Positions 47,924 through 56,371 of a stretch of DNA of 64,000 nucleotides are shown here, piece by piece (position 1 is the first letter of the stretch; each line of letters starts with the position of its first letter). Position numbers and translations under genes: made by a program. The stretch is from Pseudomonas pergaminensis (lineage in GTDB: Bacteria > Pseudomonadota > Gammaproteobacteria > Pseudomonadales > Pseudomonadaceae): positions 5,798,501-5,862,500 of the forward strand of contig NZ_CP078013.2 of assembly GCF_024112395.2 (NCBI RefSeq). Direction: 5' to 3'. The notes below the pieces were generated by a model. The model saw only the letters and a list, made by a program, of their open reading frames with translations. It had not been told where the DNA came from and searched no databases.

Positions 47924-50875
47924 CTATGCGACGGCTTGTTTATGCGGTGCTGGCACCTTCGTCAGCGCGTCACGTATGGCAGCTATTTTTTTCTCAATTG
48001 TATTCAGTCGATCCGCAACGCCGCCGTTGCCCTGACTGACGGAGGCTTCGTGTTTGTACGGTTTGAAAAAAACCTCATAAGCCTGTGCAAGATCAATGGT
48101 GAGCTCCTCGAGCAACGCCAGGAAAGCCTCCAACTGGTCGACGACCTGCAGCGGTTCGCTGGACCATTTCGGGATGTCTACCACAACACCCGGCGCCAAT
48201 TGCAACGACAACGTACCCAACTCACCGGCGCCCCGCGTTGCAGCGTCGAGACGAGCTCGAAGGGCAGGGTCAACGGGTGCAACTATCGGCCCCAGGTCCA
48301 CTACTTCTACGTCGCCGGGGTTAACACCGCCGTCAGGTGCGGCAGGACGCTCGTAGTGTTTTTGGAAAGCAATTTGCGTCTCAGTGATAGCAGCGTCTAA
48401 GCCAGCATCGGTCACCGCCTCAGTTACCCGGCGCTCGAACGGACCGACAGAAGCGGAAGGAGAGTGCCGGGCAAAGCCCTTCAATGGCGCGCCGTATGGC
48501 GTTTGAGTCACAGGGTCGAAGGCATACCATTTTCCGTTGCGCTCCACGGCGATGACGTTAACCGCATCGCCATTAGCGCCCAACGGCCTGTAGAGGCCTT
48601 CGGCAATCCCGTGATTGTTGCCTATTTGGGGAAGATCAAAACTGCCGCCGCGCCCGCCAAGACGGCTGACCTTTTTAAAGCCTGCCTTACCCAGTTTAAA
48701 TACACCACGGCCCACGTCATAAATATCTGCTAGAGGGTTAAGCGCCTTCACGCCGGCCTTGCCAAACCCCTTGATGAAGTTCAGCGTTGTACCCAATCCG
48801 GCTCTAACACCGTGCTTGACGCCTTGGAGCCCGCCTTTTAGCCCCGGAATAAAAAAGCCAAACAAATCCAGCACTAAATTGAAGAAACCTTCAGCGGGCC
48901 TGCCATTCACAAAGCTTTCAACCGCATTGTAGAAAGGAATCAATCCTAAAAAGAACGCCTTGACGGCCTCTGAACGCGCGCTTTCCCGCTCTTGCTCTGT
49001 GCTGCCATTGGCTGTTGTTTTCGCCTCATCCAAGCCTCGCGTGAAATAAGCACCGACAGCGGCTGACAGTTCATCGGTTTTAGGCGAAAAAAAAGTCGCC
49101 GGCGGGGCGGGATGCTTTCCGGGTATACCGGCCTCCAACGATTTGGAGGGGTAGATACGATAGGCGGAAAAGTCTACCGGGTCGTTTTTCGGCGATGTAC
49201 TACCGACTGTGCTCCACAGGATAGTGACCGACGGTTCTTTACCGCCCGGCGAATCAGGCAGCGACATCGAGAAGTACAAACGAGAGCCTGGAAACTGCAG
49301 GCCAGGCCTGGAAGGGTCGGCATCCTTGATGATTCGGCCCATCGCCGGTGAATACAGATAATGACAAACCGTCCCATCACGTTCAGCCCTGATAAGTACC
49401 GCGCCGCTGCGTATATACGCTTGAATTTTATGATCAACGCTGACAGGGCCCTGATTGGCATTGGGCTTCTGGAGGGTGAATGTCGTGACCTTGCCGTATT
49501 CAATCAGCCGCCGGTCATCGAGCGGGAGCAATGAGAGCTGATATTTGAACTGCGCGGCAAAACCGTCTTTGAGCCCTTGGGTGTATTTGTCGAAGCTTTC
49601 ATCAAACTGCTGTTTGATGTTTGGCAACTTCGGAAAGCCTACATTCACTTTCACGGTATTGAAGTCAAGGTCGCTGGATATCCAGAAGTGCTTACCCAGG
49701 TCGCCTGACATGTAAATATCCAGCAGCGAATAGGCTTTTCGGCCAGGCGACCCCGGTGGGACATTCGCCAGCAGCTTCTGCTCAAAAAAAGCTTCATTTT
49801 CGACGCCATACACGCGCCGCAGCTCGACGAGTGCCAACTCTCGTCGGGTTGGCATCGGCGTGGACAGCGCATCAATGGAATCAGCCAAAGCCTTATGCTG
49901 TGCTTGCATGGCCTTCAATGCGCTTTCGACTTCCTGGGGGGTGTACGCATCATCACTTTTTTCAACAATGACGCCGTTGGCAATACCCCAGTCGATAACG
50001 GCCGTCATCTGAGCGAGTTGTTGCTGACGCTTTTCAAGCTCCGAAACAGGCGCTATCTCATCGTCTTTCATGATCTGCGCATAGGTTTTCGTAGACGTCG
50101 ATCCCGGGTCACTCGCCTCTTGGCGAGCCACCGCTGCACTGAAGGTGGCCCATTGGTGGGAACCATACACCAGCGCCGAGGGCAGATCCTTTACCAGAAA
50201 CTCGGGGGCGGACACCGACAACAGTTGAAAAGCGATGATTTTGGCATTGGCTTCGCCGAACCGGGTGGCTAGATGCGCTTCAAAACGCGTGACAATTTGC
50301 GCAGCGCTGTAACCCCAGTTGTCTGGCTGACGCAACGAGTACCCAGCCAGATTATTACGCTCCAGGCCTCCTGCCGAATCCACATCCAACAATAGCGCGC
50401 TAAGCAGTACTTCCTGCAGACTGGTAGCCGTGGGTACTGCGTCGATGCTGTCCTGGAGTAACCTGGCCAACGCAAGACCTTCTGGAGAATCGAGAATGGC
50501 TTTAAGGGTTTTTTCAGGTTCATCCTTACCAGACCGTAAAGGTTCAGGAAGGGTAAGCCGCAAGCGTTCGATAAGGCTCGGCACACCGCTGGTGTCATCA
50601 GTGCTTACTTTCGGTTGAGCGGCTTTCCAAGTGGCAACTATCTGGCGTAATTTGGCCTGGGCGTCAGCCGCCAAAGGGACGTCTTTAGTTAGCAGCCCAC
50701 CATAATCAGCCACGTGTGAAGATGAAGAAGACGCTGCACTGCGTCGATAGCGTGAAGGGGGGGAAGTTTTGGATATATCGGGAGGAGTTGCACCCTCAAA
50801 CTTATTATCTATCGGCGATTCAGACTGAGGGTAGAGCGACATAAAACGTGATGAATCCAGATGATTGGAAATCAT
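47924..50875 (-). CDS. Large toxin/effector-like protein, shares its C-terminal module with the upstream gene product
   Basis: 983 residues, no family recognised with certainty. The N-terminus (1-60) is rich in Ser, Pro and Asn with no signal peptide (RSAASSSSSHVADY), like type III effectors. Residues about 70-440 are helical. Near 640-740 lies a hydrophobic Gly-rich region (FFLGLIPFYNAVESFVNG, FFNLVLDLFGFFIPGLKGG), then a basic stretch and GKWYAFDPVTQTPYG, an order seen in large Pseudomonas toxins with a dermonecrotic-toxin-like (DUF6543-type) layout. Residues 904-983 match the end of the 414-residue upstream protein: WSSEPL...QLE...YEVFFKP and a coiled coil. GGAGGTG precedes the ATG by 6 bases. 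No immunity or secretion gene is adjacent. Function unknown; toxin is inference. Confidence 0.85.
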   Translation of the reverse strand: MISNHLDSSRFMSLYPQSESPIDNKFEGATPPDISKTSPPSRYRRSAASSSSSHVADYGGLLTKDVPLAADAQAKLRQIVATWKAAQPKVSTDDTSGVPSLIERLRLTLPEPLRSGKDEPEKTLKAILDSPEGLALARLLQDSIDAVPTATSLQEVLLSALLLDVDSAGGLERNNLAGYSLRQPDNWGYSAAQIVTRFEAHLATRFGEANAKIIAFQLLSVSAPEFLVKDLPSALVYGSHQWATFSAAVARQEASDPGSTSTKTYAQIMKDDEIAPVSELEKRQQQLAQMTAVIDWGIANGVIVEKSDDAYTPQEVESALKAMQAQHKALADSIDALSTPMPTRRELALVELRRVYGVENEAFFEQKLLANVPPGSPGRKAYSLLDIYMSGDLGKHFWISSDLDFNTVKVNVGFPKLPNIKQQFDESFDKYTQGLKDGFAAQFKYQLSLLPLDDRRLIEYGKVTTFTLQKPNANQGPVSVDHKIQAYIRSGAVLIRAERDGTVCHYLYSPAMGRIIKDADPSRPGLQFPGSRLYFSMSLPDSPGGKEPSVTILWSTVGSTSPKNDPVDFSAYRIYPSKSLEAGIPGKHPAPPATFFSPKTDELSAAVGAYFTRGLDEAKTTANGSTEQERESARSEAVKAFFLGLIPFYNAVESFVNGRPAEGFFNLVLDLFGFFIPGLKGGLQGVKHGVRAGLGTTLNFIKGFGKAGVKALNPLADIYDVGRGVFKLGKAGFKKVSRLGGRGGSFDLPQIGNNHGIAEGLYRPLGANGDAVNVIAVERNGKWYAFDPVTQTPYGAPLKGFARHSPSASVGPFERRVTEAVTDAGLDAAITETQIAFQKHYERPAAPDGGVNPGDVEVVDLGPIVAPVDPALRARLDAATRGAGELGTLSLQLAPGVVVDIPKWSSEPLQVVDQLEAFLALLEELTIDLAQAYEVFFKPYKHEASVSQGNGGVADRLNTIEKKIAAIRDALTKVPAPHKQAVA

Positions 50876-51052
50876 AGCGACACCTCCGAAAGCGATTGCG
50901 CGTTACCGGGCAATGTTTCAGAAAAGCCTGTCACAGATACTCCATTCAGCGTCAGGCTTATCACCAATGACCGTCGACTATACCTCCCCTATCGACGCTG
51001 AGAAATTAACATGCACTGCAAAAGCCAACAGCGAAATCCTGCACTAAGCCGT

Positions 51053-52297
51053 TCACTCTTTACTGGCAGGCTTGTCCATTTTTAGCAAGATATCAGCCTG
51101 TGCCTTATTCAGCTTGGCTATTCGTGCCTCGAGTGTGTCCATACGACTTTCCAGTCCGTCAAGCCCTTGGGCAGCGGGTTCAATAGCCAGATGAGGTTTG
51201 AAGAAAACTTCATATTGGTTGGCAACTTCCTTCGTATGCTGTTCAGCGAAGTCCAATAGGTTCTCAAGTTGGGTCATACGCTCAAGCGGATCTTTCGACC
51301 AGTTTTGATTCGGCACGAATCCCGTTTCGGTATCCCCAAACTTGAGCGCCATCGACTGATTGGACACCGTGAACGCCAGGACCTGAGCCTCATTCATTCT
51401 CGCATAGAGCTTATCGAGGTCAGGGGTCGCCGGCGCCTCTGGACGTTCGACCACTGACTTCCCGCTGGGCGTCGGCGGAATCATGGGTTGAGGCAGATAC
51501 GAAGCCTTGATTTGTTCGGAAGCGGCCGTAGACCCAGCATATGCCCCAATGTTAATTGGCGCAGACACCACCCCTGTTATCCCAGCACTGATCGCTGCAT
51601 CGCGCGCGACACGCGCCGCAGATGGCGACGATGGAATCACGCCCGACTTGACCATTTTTTCGGCATTCATCATCCGGGTCGTGGCTTCCGCAATCGTCAT
51701 TTTAGGCGTAGCAGCGGGCGCTGGCACTTTGTTCTTCCAATCGAGGACCTTTTGGCTGATTGTGGGCGGAAGCAGATGTTCATGAGGTTCGTTATTGCCC
51801 TTGACGGCACTGGCCTTATCCCTTGCTACCTTGCCGTTCTTATCGAGCGGTCTTCCAGTGCTATCAATCAGAAAGCCTTCTCGATTGACGCGCTTTCCGT
51901 CCCTATCGACCAAGTGCCCCTCAGTATTGACCAAGCGGCCCGAGTGATCGACCAAGCGGCCTTGGGTATCGACGAGTTGATTTTTCTCATTGATAAGCTT
52001 GCCTTGGGTATTTATCAAATGCCCCTTTTCATTGATCAAACGGCCCTTATTATCGATCGCCTGACCACTGTTATTAACCCGCTGCCCCTGTGCATTGATC
52101 CGCTGGTTATTCGAATTAATCAGATGACCTTGTTTATTAACCGCCTGCCCTTTGTCATTGAGTAACTGACCTTGTTTATTGACCAGTTGCCCTTGCTTAT
52201 TATAAGAGCTGCCTGGAGGCGCGTAATGCGGAATCGCTTTAGGCGGCACCGGCGGAGGTTTGGGCAAGTGAGCGGGGGGTGGTTTGATTAGCGGCAT
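51053..52297 (-). CDS. Proline-rich heptad-repeat protein, partner of the 983-residue protein
   Basis: 414 residues, unrecognised. Order: Pro-rich start (residues 6-28, PPPAHLPKPPPVPPK), eighteen perfect-length heptads [N/D]-x-x-G-x-x-[I/V/L] (33-158), a linker, a short Ala/Gly-rich hydrophobic segment (about 225-250), and a C-terminal module (333-414) with WSKDPL, QLE, YEVFFKPHL and a final coiled coil that aligns without gaps to the last 80 residues of the next protein. No signal peptide. GAGGTGA lies 4 bases before the ATG. It leads a leftward pair with the 983-residue gene, 177 bp apart. Base composition is clearly AT-richer than in neighbouring genes, a sign of transfer. Confidence 0.83.
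   Translation of the reverse strand: MPLIKPPPAHLPKPPPVPPKAIPHYAPPGSSYNKQGQLVNKQGQLLNDKGQAVNKQGHLINSNNQRINAQGQRVNNSGQAIDNKGRLINEKGHLINTQGKLINEKNQLVDTQGRLVDHSGRLVNTEGHLVDRDGKRVNREGFLIDSTGRPLDKNGKVARDKASAVKGNNEPHEHLLPPTISQKVLDWKNKVPAPAATPKMTIAEATTRMMNAEKMVKSGVIPSSPSAARVARDAAISAGITGVVSAPINIGAYAGSTAASEQIKASYLPQPMIPPTPSGKSVVERPEAPATPDLDKLYARMNEAQVLAFTVSNQSMALKFGDTETGFVPNQNWSKDPLERMTQLENLLDFAEQHTKEVANQYEVFFKPHLAIEPAAQGLDGLESRMDTLEARIAKLNKAQADILLKMDKPASKE
51824..52201 (-). repeat. Tandem 21-bp coding repeat (18 heptads)
   Basis: 378 bp encoding 18 copies of a seven-residue unit, consensus N-K-Q-G-Q-L-I with Asn/Asp first, Gly fourth and a branched aliphatic seventh. No unit is missing or shifted. 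The codons vary between copies, so the array is old or under protein-level selection and not a recent DNA expansion. Confidence 0.88.
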
Positions 52298-52469
52298 ATC
52301 GTCACCTCATAATAAACAGGTATTAAACCCAATAGCGAAGCCTTATGACTTCTGTTCATTACGTGGTCACCGGCAGCAAAACAGTTCCCTGCAGCCTGTA
52401 CAAGCCACAGCCTATTAGATAAATCGCCACTACCCGAGTTAGACAGCGTTACTTCAGGGCACACTTACA

Positions 52470-54359
52470 TTAACTGGATACCGCCACAGGCCGTTTGATT
52501 TTATACTTGCGCAATTTCCTATAAAGCGTATTACGACTTATACCCAGCGCTTGCGCCGTGTACGTCATATGCCAGTGCCGTTGCTCTAATGCCGTCAGCA
52601 ACGTCTGTCGTTCGGCATCATCGAGGGGTGACTCGCTGGCGTGTTGAACAGGGGGGCATTGCACCATAGCGGGCAGATCCAACAACCCTATCCGTCCGTC
52701 ATCGCTGAGTGCCACCAGTGTGCGCAATACCGTGCGCAACTGACGAACATTGCCCGGCCAGGCGAAGGCCAGCAATGCCTCGCGCGCTGCGGGCTCCACA
52801 CTGACCGGTTGCTCACCGGCCTCCTCCCCCAGGAGGAAGTCCAGCAGTTGCGACTTGTCACTGCGCTCGCGTAACGCCGGCAAGCCGATTTCCAGGCCGT
52901 TAAGACGGTAATACAGGTCTTCGCGGAAGCTGCCGTCCCGCACGCGCTCATGCAAATTACGGTGCGTGGCGCTGATAACCCGGACATCCACGGCTTGAGG
53001 CTCGCCCCCGATGGGGACCACCAGGCGATCCTCCAGCACCCTTAATAGACGGGTCTGCAAAGCCAGTGGCATATCGCCGATTTCGTCAAGGAAGAGAGTG
53101 CCACCGTCGGCCTGTTGGAGCTTACCGCGCATGCCATCCTTGAGGGCACCAGTGAAACTGCCGCCACGATAGCCGAATAACTCGCTTTCAATCAGGCTTT
53201 CCGGAATGGCGGCGCAATTGAGCGCTACAAACGCTTTATCGGTGCGCTGACTGGCACGGTGCACGGCCTTGGCGAAGGCTTCTTTACCGGAGCCGGTTTC
53301 GCCATTGATGAGCAGTGGCACATCACGCTCAAACACCCGCAGCGCTTTGCGAAAGTCATTTTGCAGCGCCGGATCGCCCAGGCAAATGCCGGACAACTGA
53401 GGCGGCACCGGCTTGGCCATGGGGGCAGGCACGCTGCGAGACTGACCGCGCAGTGCGGCGAACAGTGGCCGTCCATCACGGGTGCGCAGCGGCCAACTGG
53501 CCGTGGCATTGGCGCTGGCTCGACCGAGCAGTTGGTCCAGGGAGCAATCGAAAAACGCTTCCACCGGTTGCCCCAGCAAACCGCCGCGCAGTTGCCCCAG
53601 CAGGTTCATCGCGCTCTGGTTGACCGCGCAGATCCGGCCTTCACCGTCGAACGCCAACAGCCCTTCGCTGAACAACCCCACCGACTCGGCCTGCAAATGA
53701 AAACGCAGCAACCAGTGGTTTTCAAAATGCCGCAGGAAGTAACAACTCTCGATCATCTTCGCCGACAGATTGACCAGCGCCATGGTGTGAAACTGGCTCT
53801 GACGCGACACCGCCTCCCGTGCGGATGACACATCCAGCACCGCCAGCAAATCACCATGGGGGTCGAACACCGGGCTGGCCGAACAGGTCAGCCCGGTGTG
53901 CCGGCCACGAAAATGCTCATCACGGTGAATGGTCAGGGACTGGCGCTCCACCAGGCAGGTGCCGATGCCGTTGGTGCCTTCGCACGCCTCGCTCCAATCG
54001 GCGCCCAGCCACAGCCCGGCGCGTTCGAAGATCTTGCGCTCGGACGGCGCGGTGACACAGTTGAGGATCACGCCCCGCGAATCGGTCAGCAACACCGCAT
54101 GGCCAGCGCCCGAGAGCTGCTGGTGCAGGCTGTTCATCTCACTGCCGGCGATATGCAGCACCTGTTGCAGGCGCTCGCGGCTTTCCAGCAGGCGCCCGTG
54201 TTCCAGCACGGTGGGGGCAATGGTTTGCGCAGGGTCGAGGTGATAGTCCTCCAGACAACGCAGCCAGGAGCGGGCGATGGAGGGATCGCTGGATGGATCG
54301 CGACCATGGGCCACGGTGAGGACTTGCTGGGCATGGCGACTGAAATGATCGTTGTGCAT
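52470..54359 (-). CDS. eatR: Sigma-54-dependent activator of the ethanolamine genes (AcoR/EatR type)
   Basis: 629 residues. A GAF-type sensor (about 60-190, LTCSASPVFDPHGDLLAVLD), a PAS-like region with LLAFDGEGRICAVNQSAMNL, then AAA+ with Walker A INGETGSGKEAFAKAVH, the sigma-54 loop GSFTGA (GAFTGA in most members), Walker B GGTLFLDEIGDMPL, and a Fis-type helix-turn-helix at the end (TAQALGISRNTLYRKLRKYK). It lies divergent from the aldehyde dehydrogenase gene, and the -24/-12 promoter of that operon is in the gap. The P. aeruginosa orthologue (PA4021) controls the same set. The effector is probably acetaldehyde or ethanolamine, which is inferred. Confidence 0.9.
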   Translation of the reverse strand: MHNDHFSRHAQQVLTVAHGRDPSSDPSIARSWLRCLEDYHLDPAQTIAPTVLEHGRLLESRERLQQVLHIAGSEMNSLHQQLSGAGHAVLLTDSRGVILNCVTAPSERKIFERAGLWLGADWSEACEGTNGIGTCLVERQSLTIHRDEHFRGRHTGLTCSASPVFDPHGDLLAVLDVSSAREAVSRQSQFHTMALVNLSAKMIESCYFLRHFENHWLLRFHLQAESVGLFSEGLLAFDGEGRICAVNQSAMNLLGQLRGGLLGQPVEAFFDCSLDQLLGRASANATASWPLRTRDGRPLFAALRGQSRSVPAPMAKPVPPQLSGICLGDPALQNDFRKALRVFERDVPLLINGETGSGKEAFAKAVHRASQRTDKAFVALNCAAIPESLIESELFGYRGGSFTGALKDGMRGKLQQADGGTLFLDEIGDMPLALQTRLLRVLEDRLVVPIGGEPQAVDVRVISATHRNLHERVRDGSFREDLYYRLNGLEIGLPALRERSDKSQLLDFLLGEEAGEQPVSVEPAAREALLAFAWPGNVRQLRTVLRTLVALSDDGRIGLLDLPAMVQCPPVQHASESPLDDAERQTLLTALEQRHWHMTYTAQALGISRNTLYRKLRKYKIKRPVAVSS

Positions 54360-54456
54360 TTCTTATTATTCTCCCTGCGTGAGAACGCCCAGCATCCCCC
54401 AGGCCTCCCGCCATTGCAATCCCGGGCAGACTCACCGGTCACCGGCTGTATCAAAG

Positions 54457-54498
54457 GTGGCACAAACTGTCACACCGCCTGTACCACCCTTGGTACAG
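54457..54498 (+). promoter_or_regulatory. Two palindromic sites upstream of the -24/-12 promoter (activator binding)
   Basis: First site: GTGGCACAAACTGTCAC (54457-54473), an imperfect dyad. Second: CTGTACCA-CCCT-TGGTACAG (54479-54498), a perfect 8-bp dyad. The dyad centres lie about 24 bp apart and about 65-90 bp upstream of the -24 element, a normal place for enhancer-type sites of a sigma-54 activator. Confidence 0.65.
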
Positions 54499-54550
54499 CA
54501 ACGCCTTGCAACAAACCCTAAACCCTTGATTTACCTGGCCCGCAAAGCAG

Positions 54551-54566
54551 TGGCCCAACCTTTGCT
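54551..54566 (+). promoter_or_regulatory. Sigma-54 (-24/-12) promoter of the ethanolamine operon
   Basis: TGGCCCAACCTTTGCT matches TGGCAC-N5-TTGCW with one mismatch (CC for CA) and exact spacing between GG at 54552 and GC at 54564. Transcription would start near 54577, about 55 bp before the aldehyde dehydrogenase ATG. Confidence 0.75.
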
Positions 54567-54632
54567 CTACGCTTTATAACGCGCTCGTTGCGCTGCACTC
54601 CCAATAAACATAAGAGCCAGGAGATACCCACC

Positions 54633-56153
54633 ATGCGTTACGCACACCCCGGTACTGAAGGCGCCATCGTTTCGTTCAAGGCCAAGTACGGCAACTACAT
54701 CGGTGGCGAATTCGTTGCGCCGGTCGATGGCAACTATTTCACCAACACCTCTCCGGTCAACGGCAAGCCTATCGCCGAGTTCCCGCGTTCCACCGCCAAA
54801 GACATCGACAAAGCACTGGACGCCGCCCACGCCGCCGCTGACGCCTGGGGCAAAACCTCGGCCCAGGACCGCTCGCTGGTCCTGCTGAAGATCGCCGACC
54901 GCATCGAACAGAACCTCGAACTGCTGGCCATCACCGAAACCTGGGACAACGGCAAGGCCGTGCGTGAAACCCTCAACGCCGACATCCCGCTGGCAGCCGA
55001 CCACTTCCGCTACTTCGCCGGCTGCATCCGCGCCCAGGAAGGCACCAGCGCCGAGATCAACGAACACACCGCCTCCTACCACTTCCACGAACCACTGGGC
55101 GTGGTTGGCCAGATCATCCCGTGGAACTTCCCGCTGCTGATGGCCGCATGGAAACTCGCCCCGGCCCTGGCCGCCGGTAACTGCGTGGTGCTCAAGCCTG
55201 CCGAGCAAACCCCGCTGGGCATCAACGTGCTGCTGGAAGTGATCGGCGACCTGCTGCCACCGGGCGTGCTGAACGTGGTGCACGGTTTCGGCAAGGAAGC
55301 CGGCGAAGCGCTGGCGACCAGCAAGCGCATTGCCAAGATTGCCTTCACCGGCTCCACGCCCGTGGGCTCGCACATCATGCATGCGGCGGCCGAGAACATC
55401 ATTCCATCCACTGTGGAACTGGGCGGCAAATCGCCGAACATCTTCTTCGCCGACATCATGAAAGCCGAACCTTCGTTCATCGAAAAGGCAGCCGAAGGCC
55501 TGGTGCTGGCGTTCTTCAACCAGGGCGAAGTGTGCACCTGCCCTTCCCGCGCGCTGGTGGAAGAGTCGATCTACGACGACTTCATGAAAGTCGTGATGAA
55601 GAAGATCGAGTCGATCAAACGTGGCGACCCGCTCGACACCGACACCATGGTCGGCGCCCAGGCGTCCGAGCAGCAGTTCGACAAGATCCTGTCCTACCTG
55701 GAAATCGCCAAGGGCGAAGGCGCGCAACTGCTCACCGGCGGCAAGGTCGAGAAGCTCACCGGTGATATGGCTGGCGGCTATTACATCCAGCCGACCCTGC
55801 TCAAGGGCACCAATGAAATGCGCGTGTTCCAGGAAGAAATCTTCGGCCCGGTGGTGAGCATCACCACCTTCAAGGACGAAGCCGAAGCCCTGGCCATTGC
55901 CAACGACACCGAGTTCGGCCTGGGCGCCGGGGTGTGGACCCGCGACATCAACCGCGCCTACCGCATGGGCCGGGCGATCAAGGCGGGCCGCGTGTGGACC
56001 AACTGCTACCACCTGTACCCGGCGCACGCCGCGTTCGGCGGTTACAAGAAGTCCGGCGTGGGGCGTGAAACGCACAAGATGATGTTGGATCACTACCAGC
56101 AGACCAAGAACTTGCTGGTGAGCTACGACATTAATCCGCTGGGCTTCTTCTAA
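54633..56153 (+). CDS. exaC: Aldehyde (acetaldehyde) dehydrogenase
   Basis: 506 residues, ALDH superfamily. Blocks are [20 protein letters not shown], the NAD loop [14 protein letters not shown], the general-base Glu in [14 protein letters not shown] and the catalytic Cys in [15 protein letters not shown]. It oxidises acetaldehyde from ethanolamine to acetate. It is the first gene of the operon driven by the sigma-54 promoter; CAGGAGATA precedes the ATG. The REP pair after it may separate its message from that of the permease gene. Confidence 0.95.
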   Translation: MRYAHPGTEGAIVSFKAKYGNYIGGEFVAPVDGNYFTNTSPVNGKPIAEFPRSTAKDIDKALDAAHAAADAWGKTSAQDRSLVLLKIADRIEQNLELLAITETWDNGKAVRETLNADIPLAADHFRYFAGCIRAQEGTSAEINEHTASYHFHEPLGVVGQIIPWNFPLLMAAWKLAPALAAGNCVVLKPAEQTPLGINVLLEVIGDLLPPGVLNVVHGFGKEAGEALATSKRIAKIAFTGSTPVGSHIMHAAAENIIPSTVELGGKSPNIFFADIMKAEPSFIEKAAEGLVLAFFNQGEVCTCPSRALVEESIYDDFMKVVMKKIESIKRGDPLDTDTMVGAQASEQQFDKILSYLEIAKGEGAQLLTGGKVEKLTGDMAGGYYIQPTLLKGTNEMRVFQEEIFGPVVSITTFKDEAEALAIANDTEFGLGAGVWTRDINRAYRMGRAIKAGRVWTNCYHLYPAHAAFGGYKKSGVGRETHKMMLDHYQQTKNLLVSYDINPLGFF

Positions 56154-56199
56154 CTTAGCCTCCTAGCAGGCGACCCGCTCTCCACCTGAAATGAGATCA

Positions 56200-56293
56200 A
56201 GTGTGGGAGCTGGCTTGCCTGCGAAAGCGGTGTATCAGCCAAGTAGGTGTTAGCTGACCAAACGCTTTCGCAGGCAAGCCAGCTCCCACATTT
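56200..56293. repeat. REP pair between exaC and the ethanolamine permease gene
   Basis: AGTGTGGGAGCTGGCTTGCC at 56200 and the inverse GGCAAGCCAGCTCCCACATT at 56275-56293. The only REP inside the ethanolamine operon. Confidence 0.9.
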
Positions 56294-56371
56294 GAACTTC
56301 GCAAGTAGCTGCTACCTCATTCGGCACACAGAGGCCGAGTTAAAAACAATAAGAATGGAAGGTACTTTCCA

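Noticed and set aside
51488..52165. 225-residue open frame opposite the heptad-repeat gene
   Set aside because: The repeat itself keeps the antisense open. The sense strand has a good ribosome site and shares a domain with its neighbour.
47924..52297. Insertion sequence or integrase bringing the two-gene cassette
   Set aside because: No transposase, integrase, tRNA or direct repeat is visible at either edge, so the mode of entry is unknown.
54491..54512. TGGTACAGCAACGCCTTGC as the -24/-12 promoter
   Set aside because: Nine bases lie between the two halves instead of five. The site at 54551 has the right spacing.
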